64,000 nt of DNA, taken from NCBI GenBank assembly GCA_027574665.1, contig CM050656.1, forward strand, positions 5,827,001 to 5,891,000, written 5' to 3'. The notes under the pieces were generated by a model. It saw nothing but the letters and a program-made list of their open reading frames with translations, did not search any database and was not told the DNA's origin. Of the stretch, positions 48,801 to 60,597 are shown one piece after another. Positions within the stretch are counted from its first letter, which is position 1; every line of letters begins with the position of its first letter. The stretch is from Rhynochetos jubatus (taxonomy: Eukaryota > Chordata > Aves > Eurypygiformes > Rhynochetidae). A program made the translations under genes and the position numbers.

Positions 48801-51439
48801 GAGCTACCCAGTGAGATTAGGTGAGCTGAATACAGTTGTACACTTACCCAAATGTTGCATTTCTTCAAGCCAATCTGATGTTTATCCTGCTTCTTTCAAT
48901 GTAAATATGCAGTGAGGTTGCTGCTTCATCATTCAGGGTACTTGGGCTTAGTAGACTGAACTTCAAAATACATCACTGGAGATTGCTCTGCTAAAACCCC
49001 CTGTAGATAAAACCAAGAGTAAAAACTAACATTCTTGTTAGAGATTTCCACAGATCCTCACCAAAGGGTTCTGTTAAAGGTGGCATAAATCTGTGTGCTT
49101 GTACTGTGTTTTACCCAGATGAAATTTTGACCTGGATGGCACAGATTATTGGAAAGTACATTTGCATTGCACTTACCTATCATGTCTTTTATAGAGGCTG
49201 AATGCTTAAGTGTAAGCAGATGAGTAATTTAAACCATCATGGACTACACACAATCCAGAGAATAAACAGATCATTAGATAGTGTAAATCAGCAGTGAAGC
49301 TGTAGGAAAAAAACATGCCAGCTAAAAAGATTTGATATATTATCCTTATAATTTTCAAAGACATGCACATTTCATCCTGATACAACCATCTTAATTTAAG
49401 CCAGAATTGTCTCTGAAGTTAGTGTGCAGCCCTGAGTGGTAGAGGAGACGTGGGAAGCACCATTCAAGAGACTGAAAAGCCTCTACAGTAGGGTATCAGT
49501 GAGTGGTACAGGGATCTGACTCCGTCCATGTTGTTATGGACTTTTATGATGTTATTGCCTTGTGCTGTGACAGATGAGATGTTGTTGGAAGCTCAAAGAA
49601 CCATAGATACATGCAAGTTCCATGAAAGTGTTTCAAAACCCGAGTGACATTTCCTAATTATATGCATTAATCTACTTTTTTTGGCTATTGCTTTGTTCTG
49701 TGGTTCTTGATAAACAACTGGTTTTATTTAAACTGAAGCTGTCTTCTCCCCAAACCCTCAACCTCCTTGTGAGTTGGATACACGACCTCCCATTCGTGGC
49801 CTCACACAGTCACTATGGAGATGTTCAGGTATAGTGCTATCACACATCCTGCTTGGTGTTAAGTAGAAAAACTAAAGAAATGCTTGAGGATAAAAAGAGA
49901 AAGCCTGTATTCACTGAAGAAAATTACAACTTCATAGCCAACACCTTTGCTTTTGGAAAGCTGAGAACCTCCCAGAGAAAAAGCAGTTTAAATGCTTAGT
50001 TAGGTTTGTATCATAAGAGCTCACAACAAGCTGCAGAAAGCCTCGGGCCACTATGTCTTTCTCAGCTCAGGACAAAAGCTCAGTTGCCCTGAAAGCAGTG
50101 AAGGGGAGCTAAAGTCAGGGCTAACACCCAGCACAGACAAGCTCTCAGATCCCATGCTTTGGCCAAAAGTCTGCTCTGTGCTAATTCCCCAAGTGATGCT
50201 GATATTGCCAGGAGACAAGAGGGCTGTAGCTATTCCTCCTCAGCTGTTAGTATTAAACCAGCATGACTATGGGAGAGATCCAATTGCATCAGCTGGAGAA
50301 AACCCTCTGGCTTACACTCCCTTTGTGCCTGCTGGAAGGTACATGACAGGGCTGCAACATTTGGGTAGTGAATGTTACCATGCTGTCTTGACTTGCAAGC
50401 TGTTCCCATGCAGAACTCCTTGGAAACGATGTAGTTAACTGTGTTTGTTTAAGAGGTAAGGGGGAAGGGAAATTCGTATCAGGTAAAAATGTGTACGTGT
50501 ATTTATAAATTCCCAAAGCATTCACAGCCAGCTACTTAATAGTTTTCATTGAATTAATTTTAAAATGAGAACCTTGTTTCCTTTATTTAATAGAACAAAA
50601 CGACTTCCATATTCTTGCCTGTAACTAGTGGGGTTTATATAGCATTCTGCAAACAAAGTAAGCATTAAAGTCCCTTTTGCCCATCTGTGGAATGAATAAT
50701 TTTGTGCAAAGTATTTATTATAAGCACACTATACACTTAAACATTTTACTGTAGTGGTGACAGATCCAGCACAGAACTGTATTGTTAAGTAGCAAGCACA
50801 CCGTGCTTCTATACTGTATAAAACTTTACCAACCTTTCTAAAGGCTTGTGGGTTCAAAGGAAAATGTTAGCTCACTTGGCTAACTTTTGGGTGCAACTTA
50901 AAATGATTCTGGATGTTGGAAGTATAGCCTAAGAGGTTGTGACAAGTTTCAGTTAGAATTGCACAACTTCATGAAGGTGTGCAATGTTGATGTTCAATGT
51001 GACGTTGACGTCGATGAAGGTTTGGGTCTGGTACACATGGAGACTGGCCACCCACCTACTCCCTGGAAATTGCACAAGGCACCAGCTGGTTACATACTAA
51101 AGTGTCCTTGGGAATCACCTTGGGAAAACATTAAGGTTTCCCCGTTGTTTGGCAGACTTGGGACTAGCCCAGGGGTGACATGTCACAAGTACCTCCCTCT
51201 AATGTAGGTACTTTTAGGATGATTTACAATAGGTTGGTATAAGTACATGTTATGCTGTAAATTGAAGTATTCCCTTCCCTTCTTTCATCTGCACTTTCTT
51301 TTATGTTCCAGTTAGCTGCTCGCTCAGTTGCACTCTTCCCCCTCTCTAGGATTCAGTACGTGCTTAACATCCAGCTTTCATGTCCAATCACACAGCTTGG
51401 GCTCCCCAAAACACCCTTCACATGCATTTAAATGCAGAG
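42825..51439. other. Unique non-coding sequence, 8.6 kb
   Basis: No confident exon or transposon. 42825-43610 is GC-richer with long minus-strand frames (42826-43260, 144 codons; 43276-43611, 111 codons). The first starts with a hydrophobic stretch resembling a signal peptide (see findings). An 8-bp hairpin lies at 47103-47131. A run of A at 45600-45611, a short TG/TA tract near 48630-48652 and a CpG cluster GACGTTGACGTCGATG at 51001-51016 are minor features. The rest is AT-rich with frequent stops. Confidence 0.5.
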
Positions 51440-51607
51440 AGCCAAATTCAGAGCTGGGCATGAGGATACGAGGATGTACGAGTTAGCCACAGTTAAGCAT
51501 ACACCCGTCTGGAGGTGACATATAGGCCAGGGGTTCTTGGAGGTGACGTAAATCATGCCACCATAGGTGTCCTGTAGCCTTGCTTATACTCACCTCTGGA
51601 TTTGGCC
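51440..51607. repeat. 168-bp inverted-repeat element, MITE-like, ancient
   Basis: The ends are complementary: 51440-51453 'agccaaattcagag' pairs with 51594-51607 'ctctggatttggcc' at 12 of 14 positions. The interior word 'ggtgacgtaaatcatgcc' resembles the centre of an amniote repeat I remember as starting GGGCCAAATTCA, with TGTAAATCA inside and ending TGAATTTGGCCC. This fits an old non-autonomous DNA element with terminal inverted repeats. Target-site duplications are not obvious and the interior is heavily decayed. Confidence 0.45.
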
Positions 51608-52047
51608 TGCTGACTGTCTGACGTGATCTCTGCAGAATGTCTTGGATGTGGCAGCGTAAGCAGCTGGTTTAGTTTGTCTCGCATTGTACTGGTATCACTG
51701 GCTGGAGAAAGAAAAAAGAGCCAAGTTTAAGCTAAAGGTATTTAAAAATATATTTCCATGTTTTCTGGCAGCCAAAGCACCAGACTCCTTTCTGTTTACC
51801 CCTTCCAATCTGCTGCCATCACCATTTGGAAGGAGCTGCCTGCCATACCTTTACATCTAGTCACAGGGCCAGTCCTATCTCCAGCAAAATGTCTCCCTCA
51901 TTGAATTGAGCATCCCAGGGATGAATATTTACCTTTCTCCATCTGTCTGGTCCCATTTATGAATGATATTTTCTGTTTGATTATTTTATCACATCTGCAG
52001 TCAGTGACAGGGAATTCATGCCACAAACCCAACATATATCAGACGTG
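51608..52047. other. Unique non-coding sequence
   Basis: Nothing recognised in these 440 bp. Confidence 0.5.
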
Positions 52048-52144
52048 GCACTTGAGGACATGGTCTAGTGGGTATGGTGGTGTTGGGTTGATGGTTGGAC
52101 TGGATGATCTGATAGGTCTTTTCCAACCTTAGTGTTTCTGTGAT
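52048..52144 (+). repeat. CR1 LINE 3' tip, about 97 bp
   Basis: This very short CR1 3' end in plus orientation reads 'cttgaggacatggtctagtg', then 'gttgggttgatggttggact', 'ggatgatctgataggtcttt' and 'tccaaccttagtgtttctgt', with the tail at 52130-52144. It is the same subfamily style, in opposite orientation, as the copies at 40281 and 63461. Extreme 5' truncation is normal for CR1. Confidence 0.85.
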
Positions 52145-55100
52145 ACATCACATCCTTGATTGTCTTGATAGGGCTGATGCAAGCTTGGTGTACATGCTGC
52201 TCTCTGAAGTGAGGTTGCATGTCACTGATGTTTCATCTGTGAGAGGAATGTCTCTGATTTCTGTGCTGATGGGTTCTGACTTTTATGCTAGAAAATGTTT
52301 CTGGTTTTGCTATAGTTGGGTTACATCTGCTGTGTGGAATGGCACCTGAAGTGGGCTTAGAGATGAAGAATGTGTACCTCCACTTTTCCAACTGGGTGGT
52401 GGGCTGAAGTCGCAGCTATTCTGGAAAGAAACCTTCTGGACACACACAGCTTGTGGAACAACTCTCAGAATAAGCATTAAATTCCTTTTTGCATTTTTAA
52501 ATACAGCTGAAGATCAGAGGGGTGTGTATGTATGACAGAGGCTAGACAGTGTCCTTTGTATGCAACTGCATTCTCTCATAGGTGGTTGTTTCCCTCCAGT
52601 TTATGGTTAGTAAAAAAAAATTCCTGGAGCTCTCTTTCTCACTGTTCAGCAGGAATGCTGCATTCTCTTTCAAGGTTTGCTTCATGTAGTATTGCTCTAT
52701 TGTCACTGTGTATAATGCTGCTTTCAGGGGAGATTTGCTCTTGTCCTTGCCCAAAGCCCAGAGGGACCTGTAAGAAGGGTACAAGGCCAGAGGAGTGCTG
52801 AGTTCCTGTACTCCTTTTCTGGATCAGGGTGTGAAGGAGAAGACAGTCTCGAATGGAGGTCTCTGGATGAGGTTTCTGTTTCTCCTAATTCTTTGAGCCT
52901 GCATACGTGCCGTTTGAGCGGATGGAGCAGAGGGCAACTTCTTCCCCAGCATGTGCAATTTGTCAGATCCTTGTAATCCTGCGATCAGTCTTGGATAAAG
53001 GTTGGACATAACAGCTCGTTTGCTATGCCATTTCCAATGTGTCCTCAGGGTTACACCCTGCAAGGTTAGAGGCACGGACAACTATAGGGAGGGAGGAGCA
53101 GTGGAAATGCTTCATGTGAGTTTGGGAAAATGTCTTTGGTGTGTAGTGGGAGTTTATTGTTGTAACCAAGAACAATAAACATAACTGAAACTACATACAA
53201 GTACTTCAGGACAAAGTGACAAAAAATAACATTTTGTCCTATAAATGCCCATGTTTTCTGTTGGATAATGACCTAAACCCTGTTTATTTCCAAGTAGTCA
53301 ATTTGCACATCTGCTCTGGTGTTACTGTCCAGGTTTCTTTGCTGTTATTCTTTGATGGGAACACCTAAATTATTTACAGTTCACAGCAAGAGCTATTTAG
53401 TTGGGCCAGTTGGTTTCTTCATGCATGTAAGAGATTCAGCAGTTCATTTGATATGCAGACGGGAGGATTCTGATGAAATACTGTGTAAGTGGTGAATGTG
53501 ATTTTTACTTCTGTTGAGCCTTGCACCTGATCCAATGTTAGATACAGATTGAAATTTATAATGCTTGTGTCAAGACGGAACTTGAAAATAAATCATGTTT
53601 TATAGTCTCGATAATGTGGTGTCTGTTCCAGCTGATACTTTATTTCTTCAGTCCTTTGATTCTTTCCATATGAAGGCAACAAATACTTCCATCAGGTTGA
53701 TACGGCTGTTGCTTTTCTCAGAAGTTGCATACCTTCAAAATGGTTTGAGCAACTGCATCTCTAAAATTTGCATAAATAAATCGACTGTACTGTGGCTTTT
53801 GTGATGTTCAGTGTCTTTTTATTGTTTGATGATTAAACGTATTGCAATTTACTAATGAAGAGATGTATTTTGAAGAGCAAAGGCCAGGGCCAGATTTGAA
53901 GACTTCCATTGCCTGAAATGTCTAAAGTAATTTTAATCAGGGAATTTACTTGCCATCATCAAAGCACTTTTCCTTTCATGATTTGAAAAAGTCTTACTGC
54001 TGATGTTTATAATTATGGAACACCACCATCAAACCCTTTGCTCATCAAACTTCATTACAATGATTTATTTGACATGCAGTAATACTTGTAATGCAGAACA
54101 GAAACAGAGCTATTGATTTACCAGCAAATTCATTAAAATTGTGTAAGTATTATTGCCAATAGATACACCAGGAACATAAATTATCTTATTCTGGTTTTTG
54201 AATTACACAGAGTCTGTCAAGAGTTCCATATAAAGCAGTGCAGAAAGCTAACATTTCTGTACATTAGCAGATACTGCTGGAATAGCTTTTTTATTTCAAG
54301 AGCTTGTACCGTTGCATTTAATTTAAGGAAGTCTGGATTGGAGCAGTCTGGTCATGAAAAGAGACTTATTTTCTCACCTGTAATGAAGTCAAGAATATGG
54401 TGAGTGACATATCAAACTGTTCTTTAGATACTACATAGATACGACTTAATGAGAAGGAAAAAATATTTTGCATTTTTTTGCATCACAGATTTTGGGTTAA
54501 TCCAGAAGCTACTGTGCATTTGGAACATTTAACTGGTATAAAGAACTCCTTAAACCTGTTTTTATTTGCTTTAAAATGATTCCAGAAGTGGAGGACAGGA
54601 CATTTGCTTGTGTTTTATCTCCAGACTGTTTTCTGGTTTGTATCTCTTAGCTTGCTTAGTTTGTTGTACAGCACCTGCTCCAACGAGCTGCGTACTGATT
54701 GACTCTTAACTGCTTCCAGAAATTGTTATTACCTTTCATGTTGTCGTTAGTAAGTGCTGTGAGTTGCTGGCACCTTGTGGGACGAAAAGCACCGCCCTGT
54801 ACCTTGGTGATGGAACTACCTGGAGAAATGTGAAGATTGCGTTGGGCTCCAGAGTGAGTGGAGTCCCTGTGGGACATGTCCCCTGGAGGGCGATTGTTTG
54901 AAGGGACTCCTGGCACACTTAAACTGTGCTGAGTTTAAGGGCATGTTTTGTTCTTTGTGTGTTTTACTGCATTCCCTGGATTTTATTTTGCTTTGCTGTT
55001 TTCTGTAGGCAGCTCCATTTGGTGCTTATCATGGCTCTGCCAGATGCCACACTACATACACAAAGTATGCTCCTTTCCCCAGTCCAGAGCATCTACTCCG

Positions 55101-56667
55101 CTGTTGTTTGGTTCCCTTGCCTGGCCTCAGGCAGGATTTGTTTTTTTAATTACAAAGTTAATTTTTTTTCTTTGGACACAATTCAGACAGCTAACAGTAA
55201 TGCTCATATATCCCCTAATGCCTATGACAGGTTTTCCGTGTAAACAAAAATTGCATCTGTCCTCAGGGACTAACTTCTATGAGTATATATCATGAAACGT
55301 TGGCTCTTTTTATAAGGTATGTAAATGAAAATGGAAAATACTGAGAGGCTGTCCTGGAATGTGAGGAGCTTATATTTCTGTCTGAACTCGGGTAAGCAAA
55401 CCTGTCCTTGCCTTTAACAACGGTTGATTTATTCGATCCAGGGCTTCATTTTTGGCCGATTGATAGTATATGACCCTTCACCTCAGTCTGTAGCTGACGA
55501 AGACTCAGGTGAAATCACTTATGTAGTTGTGAGCCCCTTGAAACTGTGTTATAACCAGAGAGAAAGTGTCAGCTGAATTACTTGTTGGTCTTAAAATTGA
55601 GTGTTCCTGCAAAAGGAACTGAAGTCAATTTGTGGCAAAGGAATTAGGAATTCCAAAAGCAATTTTGGTTCTTTTCTTTTTTTTTTTTTTAAATTTCAAG
55701 TCTATTTTCCCCAGGAACTTGAAAACAAATACGAATGGATCCTTTCTCATTTCTTTACTCTTACCCCTGGGCAGATAGGGCATCCGTGATACCAAGTTCA
55801 GTGATGTGTGAGAAATGGAAGGCCCTCTCACATTTTACGGCCAAGACAAAGTCTGCAAGAGTCAGGGACAACACCCAGCTTATTTTAATTGTAGGAATGT
55901 GGCATACACTTTTCAGCACTGGAAGTGGACCTGAGTCCTCAGCTGATGTGAATTGTGGGATGGATTCTCTTTCAAGCTTTGCTTCATGATCCTAGATCCT
56001 TTAAGCAAAGGATCCAGGGAGAACCTTTCCTTATGAAGAGATTATTTTCTCCTTTGTAGTGTCAGGCTTCCGTGGTTAAGGAGCATTTCATGACTCACCG
56101 AAAGCCAGATAGGCTAGTCCTTCCCAGAACAGCCATGGCAGCTATTTCCATTCATTGTCCAGGCTTCGTCTGGATGCCCAGACACCAACATGTGATGCAG
56201 AGACAGAGCAAGTCAGCACAACTGTTTATTTCCCTTTCCTTAATTGTGTCAAGCAGCTCCATGACTTTGACAATTGTTAAGCATTTAAGTGCAATACTTT
56301 AGGAGATGCACCACTGCAAACGTCACATCTCCTCTTTGTTTATGTAGTTACTTAAAGAAGGAAAAGAGAATTTTCTCCCATTTGTCTCTCACTTCTTCTG
56401 CAAAGCAAGGTATTTCAGGAAACATGTTTCAGGTAGTCTCCATCCCCACCCATGCTTAGATGCTTAAAATTATTGAAAGAGTTTTCTACAAAGCAGAAAG
56501 ACTTGGTGAATCCATTTAGCCATGGATGGACCATTTAGCTTAGCTAAGATGATGTCTGCTTTTAGGTTGAAAGCACTCATTAGTCCCTATCAAGGATGTA
56601 GGGACTCATCATGTATCAATCCTGCCCCCCTCAGCTACACAGTGTTTGCCTAAACATACACCATTAG
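52145..56667. other. Non-coding, including a possible conserved element
   Basis: Positions about 53810-54330 are very AT-rich, with almost no CpG and many homeodomain/POU-like words (TAATTTTAAT, TTTATAATTA, ATTTACC), resembling a conserved non-coding element; this is inference. T14 occupies 55677-55690. A frame of 115 codons at 54948-55295 overlaps another in a different phase, and neither is recognised. No transposon was seen. Confidence 0.5.
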
Positions 56668-56750
56668 GCCCTCGTTTGTGTAAATCACTGTAGAGTTGTA
56701 CTGAGGTAAAGGGAGTTTCGATGATTTGCATGAGCTGGGAACCTGCCCAT
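56668..56750. repeat. Degenerate palindromic ancient repeat
   Basis: 56678-56687 'gtgtaaatca' pairs with 56722-56731 'tgatttgcat' at 8 of 10 positions. The flanks 'aggccctcgttt' and 'gagctgggaacctgccc' echo the ends GGGCC...CAGATTGTGTAAATCA and TGATTTACACCAGCTGAGGATCTGGCCC of an amniote palindromic repeat as I remember it. Identification is by eye and low confidence. It appears related in style to the elements at 8111 and 51440. Confidence 0.4.
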
Positions 56751-59320
56751 GGTCTCTTCACAGTAGAACTTGACTGTACTGTGCCTGTGTGTTTGTAAAT
56801 GCAGGACAAGTTAGGCACCAGCAGCAGTCATGGGTTCTTTGTTCTCATCAGCTGGCAGGATTCACAGAACCATCCTGGGCAGGTCAGGCAGTCATTCACG
56901 TGGCACGGCATGAGAGTGGCTGGCCAGACAGTATTTTCTTCCCAAGATGTTTTCCTAAACTTCATGGGTTTTCCAAGAATATCCCTTCCATGTCTACAGT
57001 TACTGCTCCTGAGGTGTGTAGGTGTCTCTGATTCTACTAGGAGACAGGTGATTATTGTGTTGATGTTTCAGCTCTTCTGAAGAGCCAGTGGGTAGGAGCA
57101 GAGGTGTTCAATGGGGCCTCTGGGCTTTGGCATCAGGATAAATTACTAGAGGGTAACAGGTGACTCTGACTGTTGCTCAGTCGTGAGTAACCATATGCAC
57201 ATGCTCACCTTGCAACACCTCCTTGTCAGTGAGAAGTACTTTACCTCTCTTTTCCTAAAGGAAAGCTACTTTAAATTAGGTTGCACTCAAGCAAAGTGCC
57301 TGTACAAGACAGTTAATGTGAAGTGGTTGATAAATAGTAACTTGCCAGCTGGCACAAATTTATCTGTGTGACGAAATTCTAGATCTCTCGAGTTTCTCAG
57401 TTTTCTTTTACTTTAAATATAGCATTTTTCCCAGTTTACAAAGGAATGAAAGACAATTTAATCTGCTTCATCTGTTTCTGACTTCAGAACATGTTAGGAT
57501 CTCCTTTTACTTTCCTTGGAAGTTCAAAAATGATCTTGTTGCTTTATTGAAGAAATATTCTTCCTTAGAGGATTTCTGGTAGGATGAAAATTTGGAAATT
57601 TAATTTCTACTCTCCCAAACCACAGCATTCCCCTCAGAAAAGTTGCCCTCCTTTTCCTTCCCTGTGTGCTCAGAAAGGAGGAAAAAATAGCAAGTACCCC
57701 TTAGGTTTGGGCTTTATTGACTTGATTGGCTAATTTCCTTATGGTCTGTCTTTATGAGACTGGAACTCAGGGTTCATTCCAGAATCACACAAGTCCTCTA
57801 GACTGGATGAAGTGGTAGAAAAGGAACTGACATGGGAAGAGGAGTGTCCTCCTTCTAAAGCAAGTATTTTCTCTCTGCTTTTCTTCCATGAGCACTACCA
57901 AATCGATGCAGCCCTAACCCCACCCTAATGTCAGTAGTTTTGAAGATCTCTGTACTCAGGCCTGGTCAAAGACTGTGTTTGAGTGAGGCTGAGAGGTGCT
58001 TGGCTTTCTTCTTAGCTCGAATCTAGAAGAGTAAATGATTGATGGGAGGTATGTGTTTAGAGGCCCTGGCCCACGTATATTCTTAGTCTCTGAACAGTCA
58101 CGGAGCAGAACATGTCCTGCAGCCGCTCCTCCTTCCTATGAGGGTCTGCTAGCAGCAGTCATTGTGAAGGGCATGGTGACTACAGATATAATGTATTCCC
58201 AAGGCAGGATGGAGGAAGGGATGTGCTAGTTTGCTTCCCTGGTGATGACAGGCCTTGAGGCCTTGCAAGTAGGAGTGAGGGATGGGATGGGAGTGCTGGA
58301 ATGACCCAACAGGGAACAAGCTGGGGAAAGGGAGGGAGAAAGTGGTGACAGGGACTCCAGCACTCCTCTTCTTTCCCTTCCTTTTGTCCCTTCGTATTGT
58401 TTTTCCTTGTGGAGGCAACCATGAAAATGTGAGTAGGCCACAACTTAAGGTGAATGGGAAATGACTGAAATCCTACACCACAACAAAATGTGTTATATTA
58501 TTCTCTTAAACTTTACATTCACACAGGCATGGATCTCAGATTTGGTTGAGCCTTGGTGCTAATTGCACTGTGTCCCATTTCTGACTGCTCCTTGGCCTGA
58601 GCTTTTAATTTGTCCCCATCAAAACCCTTATTCCCAGAAATAATTTCTTTTTCTATCCTCTGAGCACTAAATCAAACTTATTTGTCCCAGAAAGCCTCAC
58701 TGACATGTGCTCTGGCAAGGCTCGGACTACCTGCCCTTTCACTAATTGGTATTCTCCTGGGGAATGGTTCTTGCAGCACACAAGGCAATACAGTCTGAGC
58801 CAGTTTGTCAAAAATGAAGACAGATTGTGAAAGGTACAGAAACCTGCTCCGAAGAGCTTACTTTCTCCCTTTTCTTCTGCCTGTGCATCAGTTTATTTGT
58901 GATAAGGGGCACGTCTGTGGGGGACACTTGCACTGACAATTCCCTGAGATGCTTCTGAAGATCCTTCCCTCTGCTTTAGAATTTACCGTCAAGGTTTTTC
59001 CTGTCTGGCAGTGACAGCAGAGGCTTAGGAGGTTCAGAGTGCAGGCTTAGCTCCAGTGGGTATATCTCCCCCTCCAAATATATGTACATACAATTCTGGA
59101 GCCTGTTTGAATTATCCAGACTGCTTCCTGACAAAGATCATGCAATCCCCTATGTGCGCTCTGGCTATATTTTAAGATACTTTTTGTGAAGGCTTTATAT
59201 TGGGTCTTGCCAGCAGATAGATAAAGCTTTGAACTGGGGGTGGCCAGACAGCAACGCTTTGAAAGTAACTTCTCTATGTGGGTTGATTGTATGGTCCTGC
59301 AGAACTCAGCCCTTAACATA
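56751..59320. other. Unique non-coding sequence
   Basis: No exon or transposon was recognised. Purine-rich stretches near 58265-58340 keep frames open on the opposite strand, which is a composition effect. Confidence 0.5.
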
Positions 59321-59485
59321 TTTATTTTATTACTATCCCTATGATATACAGAAGTGCTGTTACTCTCATTTTACCATGAAGGCATAAAGTGCAGGCTGAA
59401 TTCAGTGACTTGCCTGATGGCCGTCCTAAATGTGAATTACCAGCTCCAACATTTCAGTCTTTGCTCTAATCCAAGGACCATCCTT
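59321..59485 (-). repeat. Ancient MIR-like SINE fragment, minus strand
   Basis: On the plus strand the order is 'ttattactatcc', then 'tctcattttaccatgaagg', 'cagtgacttgcctgatggcc' and 'tgctctaatccaaggaccat'. This is the complement of the amniote MIR, where the antisense reads ...TTATCCCCATTTTACAGATGAGG..., AAGTGACTTGCCCAAGGTCA and GTGCTCTAACCACTAGACCAT. The last block is the complement of the tRNA-like head seen at 20341. The copy is strongly diverged and inactive. Confidence 0.6.
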
Positions 59486-59990
59486 CCTTCCAGGCCTTCA
59501 AGTGGACATAAGCAGCACAGCCTTTGAAGATAAATCAGACAGTGTTGGAGGAAAGCCTGAAAGCGCCCTAACATTACCCTCATGAAGGTGTCCTAAGAAA
59601 ACAACAATAAAAGACATCAGCTGTGATGGAAGTGTTAAGCTTGGTAGGGAGGCCTGAAAGACTCAGACAGAAAAAGGACATTTTTGAAACAATAGTAAAA
59701 TATATGGAAGATTAGGCAAACCCTGAAAGCGTATAAAGTCTGTCAGTCATTTTTGTTAGCTGGCCACACCAATGTTTTCTGCACCAAGGTGATCCAGTAA
59801 ATCTTAGAGGAATTTGTAAGGTTTATTTCATGTTGCTGGACTCTAAGCTGGAGTTTGTACTGGGTAGTTACATTTACAGAATCTGCAGTTTGGAATATCT
59901 GCGTTGCTGCTTGGTTTGCTTGTTCTGTAGTATGTAATCTGCCAATACAGAGGTTGTTTCTTGCTCCTGTAATCTGACATGACAAGTTTT
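59486..59990. other. Unique non-coding sequence
   Basis: Nothing recognised. Confidence 0.5.
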
Positions 59991-60020
59991 TCCTTCCCCC
60001 CCCCCTCCCCCCCCCCCTTC
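59991..60020. repeat. C10-T-C11 homopolymer tract
   Basis: C occupies 59996-60005 and 60007-60017 with a single T at 60006. On the minus strand this is two long G runs, a strong quadruplex-forming candidate and length-unstable. Exact length is uncertain in any assembly. Confidence 0.92.
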
Positions 60021-60473
60021 TTATAGAGGAGTGCAGTCTTCCTTTGTGACATTTAGTAGCTGTTGTTAAAATCTAATTTGCAAAAATAGTACTTAATTGT
60101 GCGTACATGTGTGCTTACTTCGTACAAGCAGAGCCTCTGCTATTTAGATTAAGAGTTGGCATCCTAGCAGCTAGTAACATTAATACCATCCAGGAGCATC
60201 CAGAAGGCCGGATTGCAGTGCAGCGTGCAGCTTGCTACGTGTCAGGAGAACTTTCTGTAGTGCCCGAGGCTTTCATGGACATTTCCAACCAAAATCTGAT
60301 TGTTCAACGTTGATCTGCTTGCGAGACTTCTCAAGTTCAAACCATGAGTTAGTATGGCAACAGTACTGATACATCAGTGGAAATTCTGGCTGCGTTGGCT
60401 TTGGCAAAGAATTATGAGTGTTTTTGACGATTTTAAAAACATTTGGGAAATTAGCAGTCATTTTTCTCCCCAT
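60021..60473. other. Unique non-coding sequence
   Basis: Nothing recognised. Confidence 0.5.
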
Positions 60474-60487
60474 AATATATATATGTG

Positions 60488-60526
<39 letters not shown>

Positions 60527-60597
60527 TTTGACTATGTTAAAAAAAATCTTCATCTCTGCTGAACTTCAACTGAGTTAATAAAAAAAATAAATAAATC
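60474..60597. repeat. AT/TATG microsatellite with A-rich flank
   Basis: Alternating AT interrupted by GTGTAT and ATGTAT near 60484-60493 is followed by about 28 bp of pure (TA)n to 60520, and then A/T-rich words including A7 and AATAAATAAAT to 60597. Mixed AT/GT phases suggest a (TG)n/(TA)n origin. Likely polymorphic. Confidence 0.92.
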
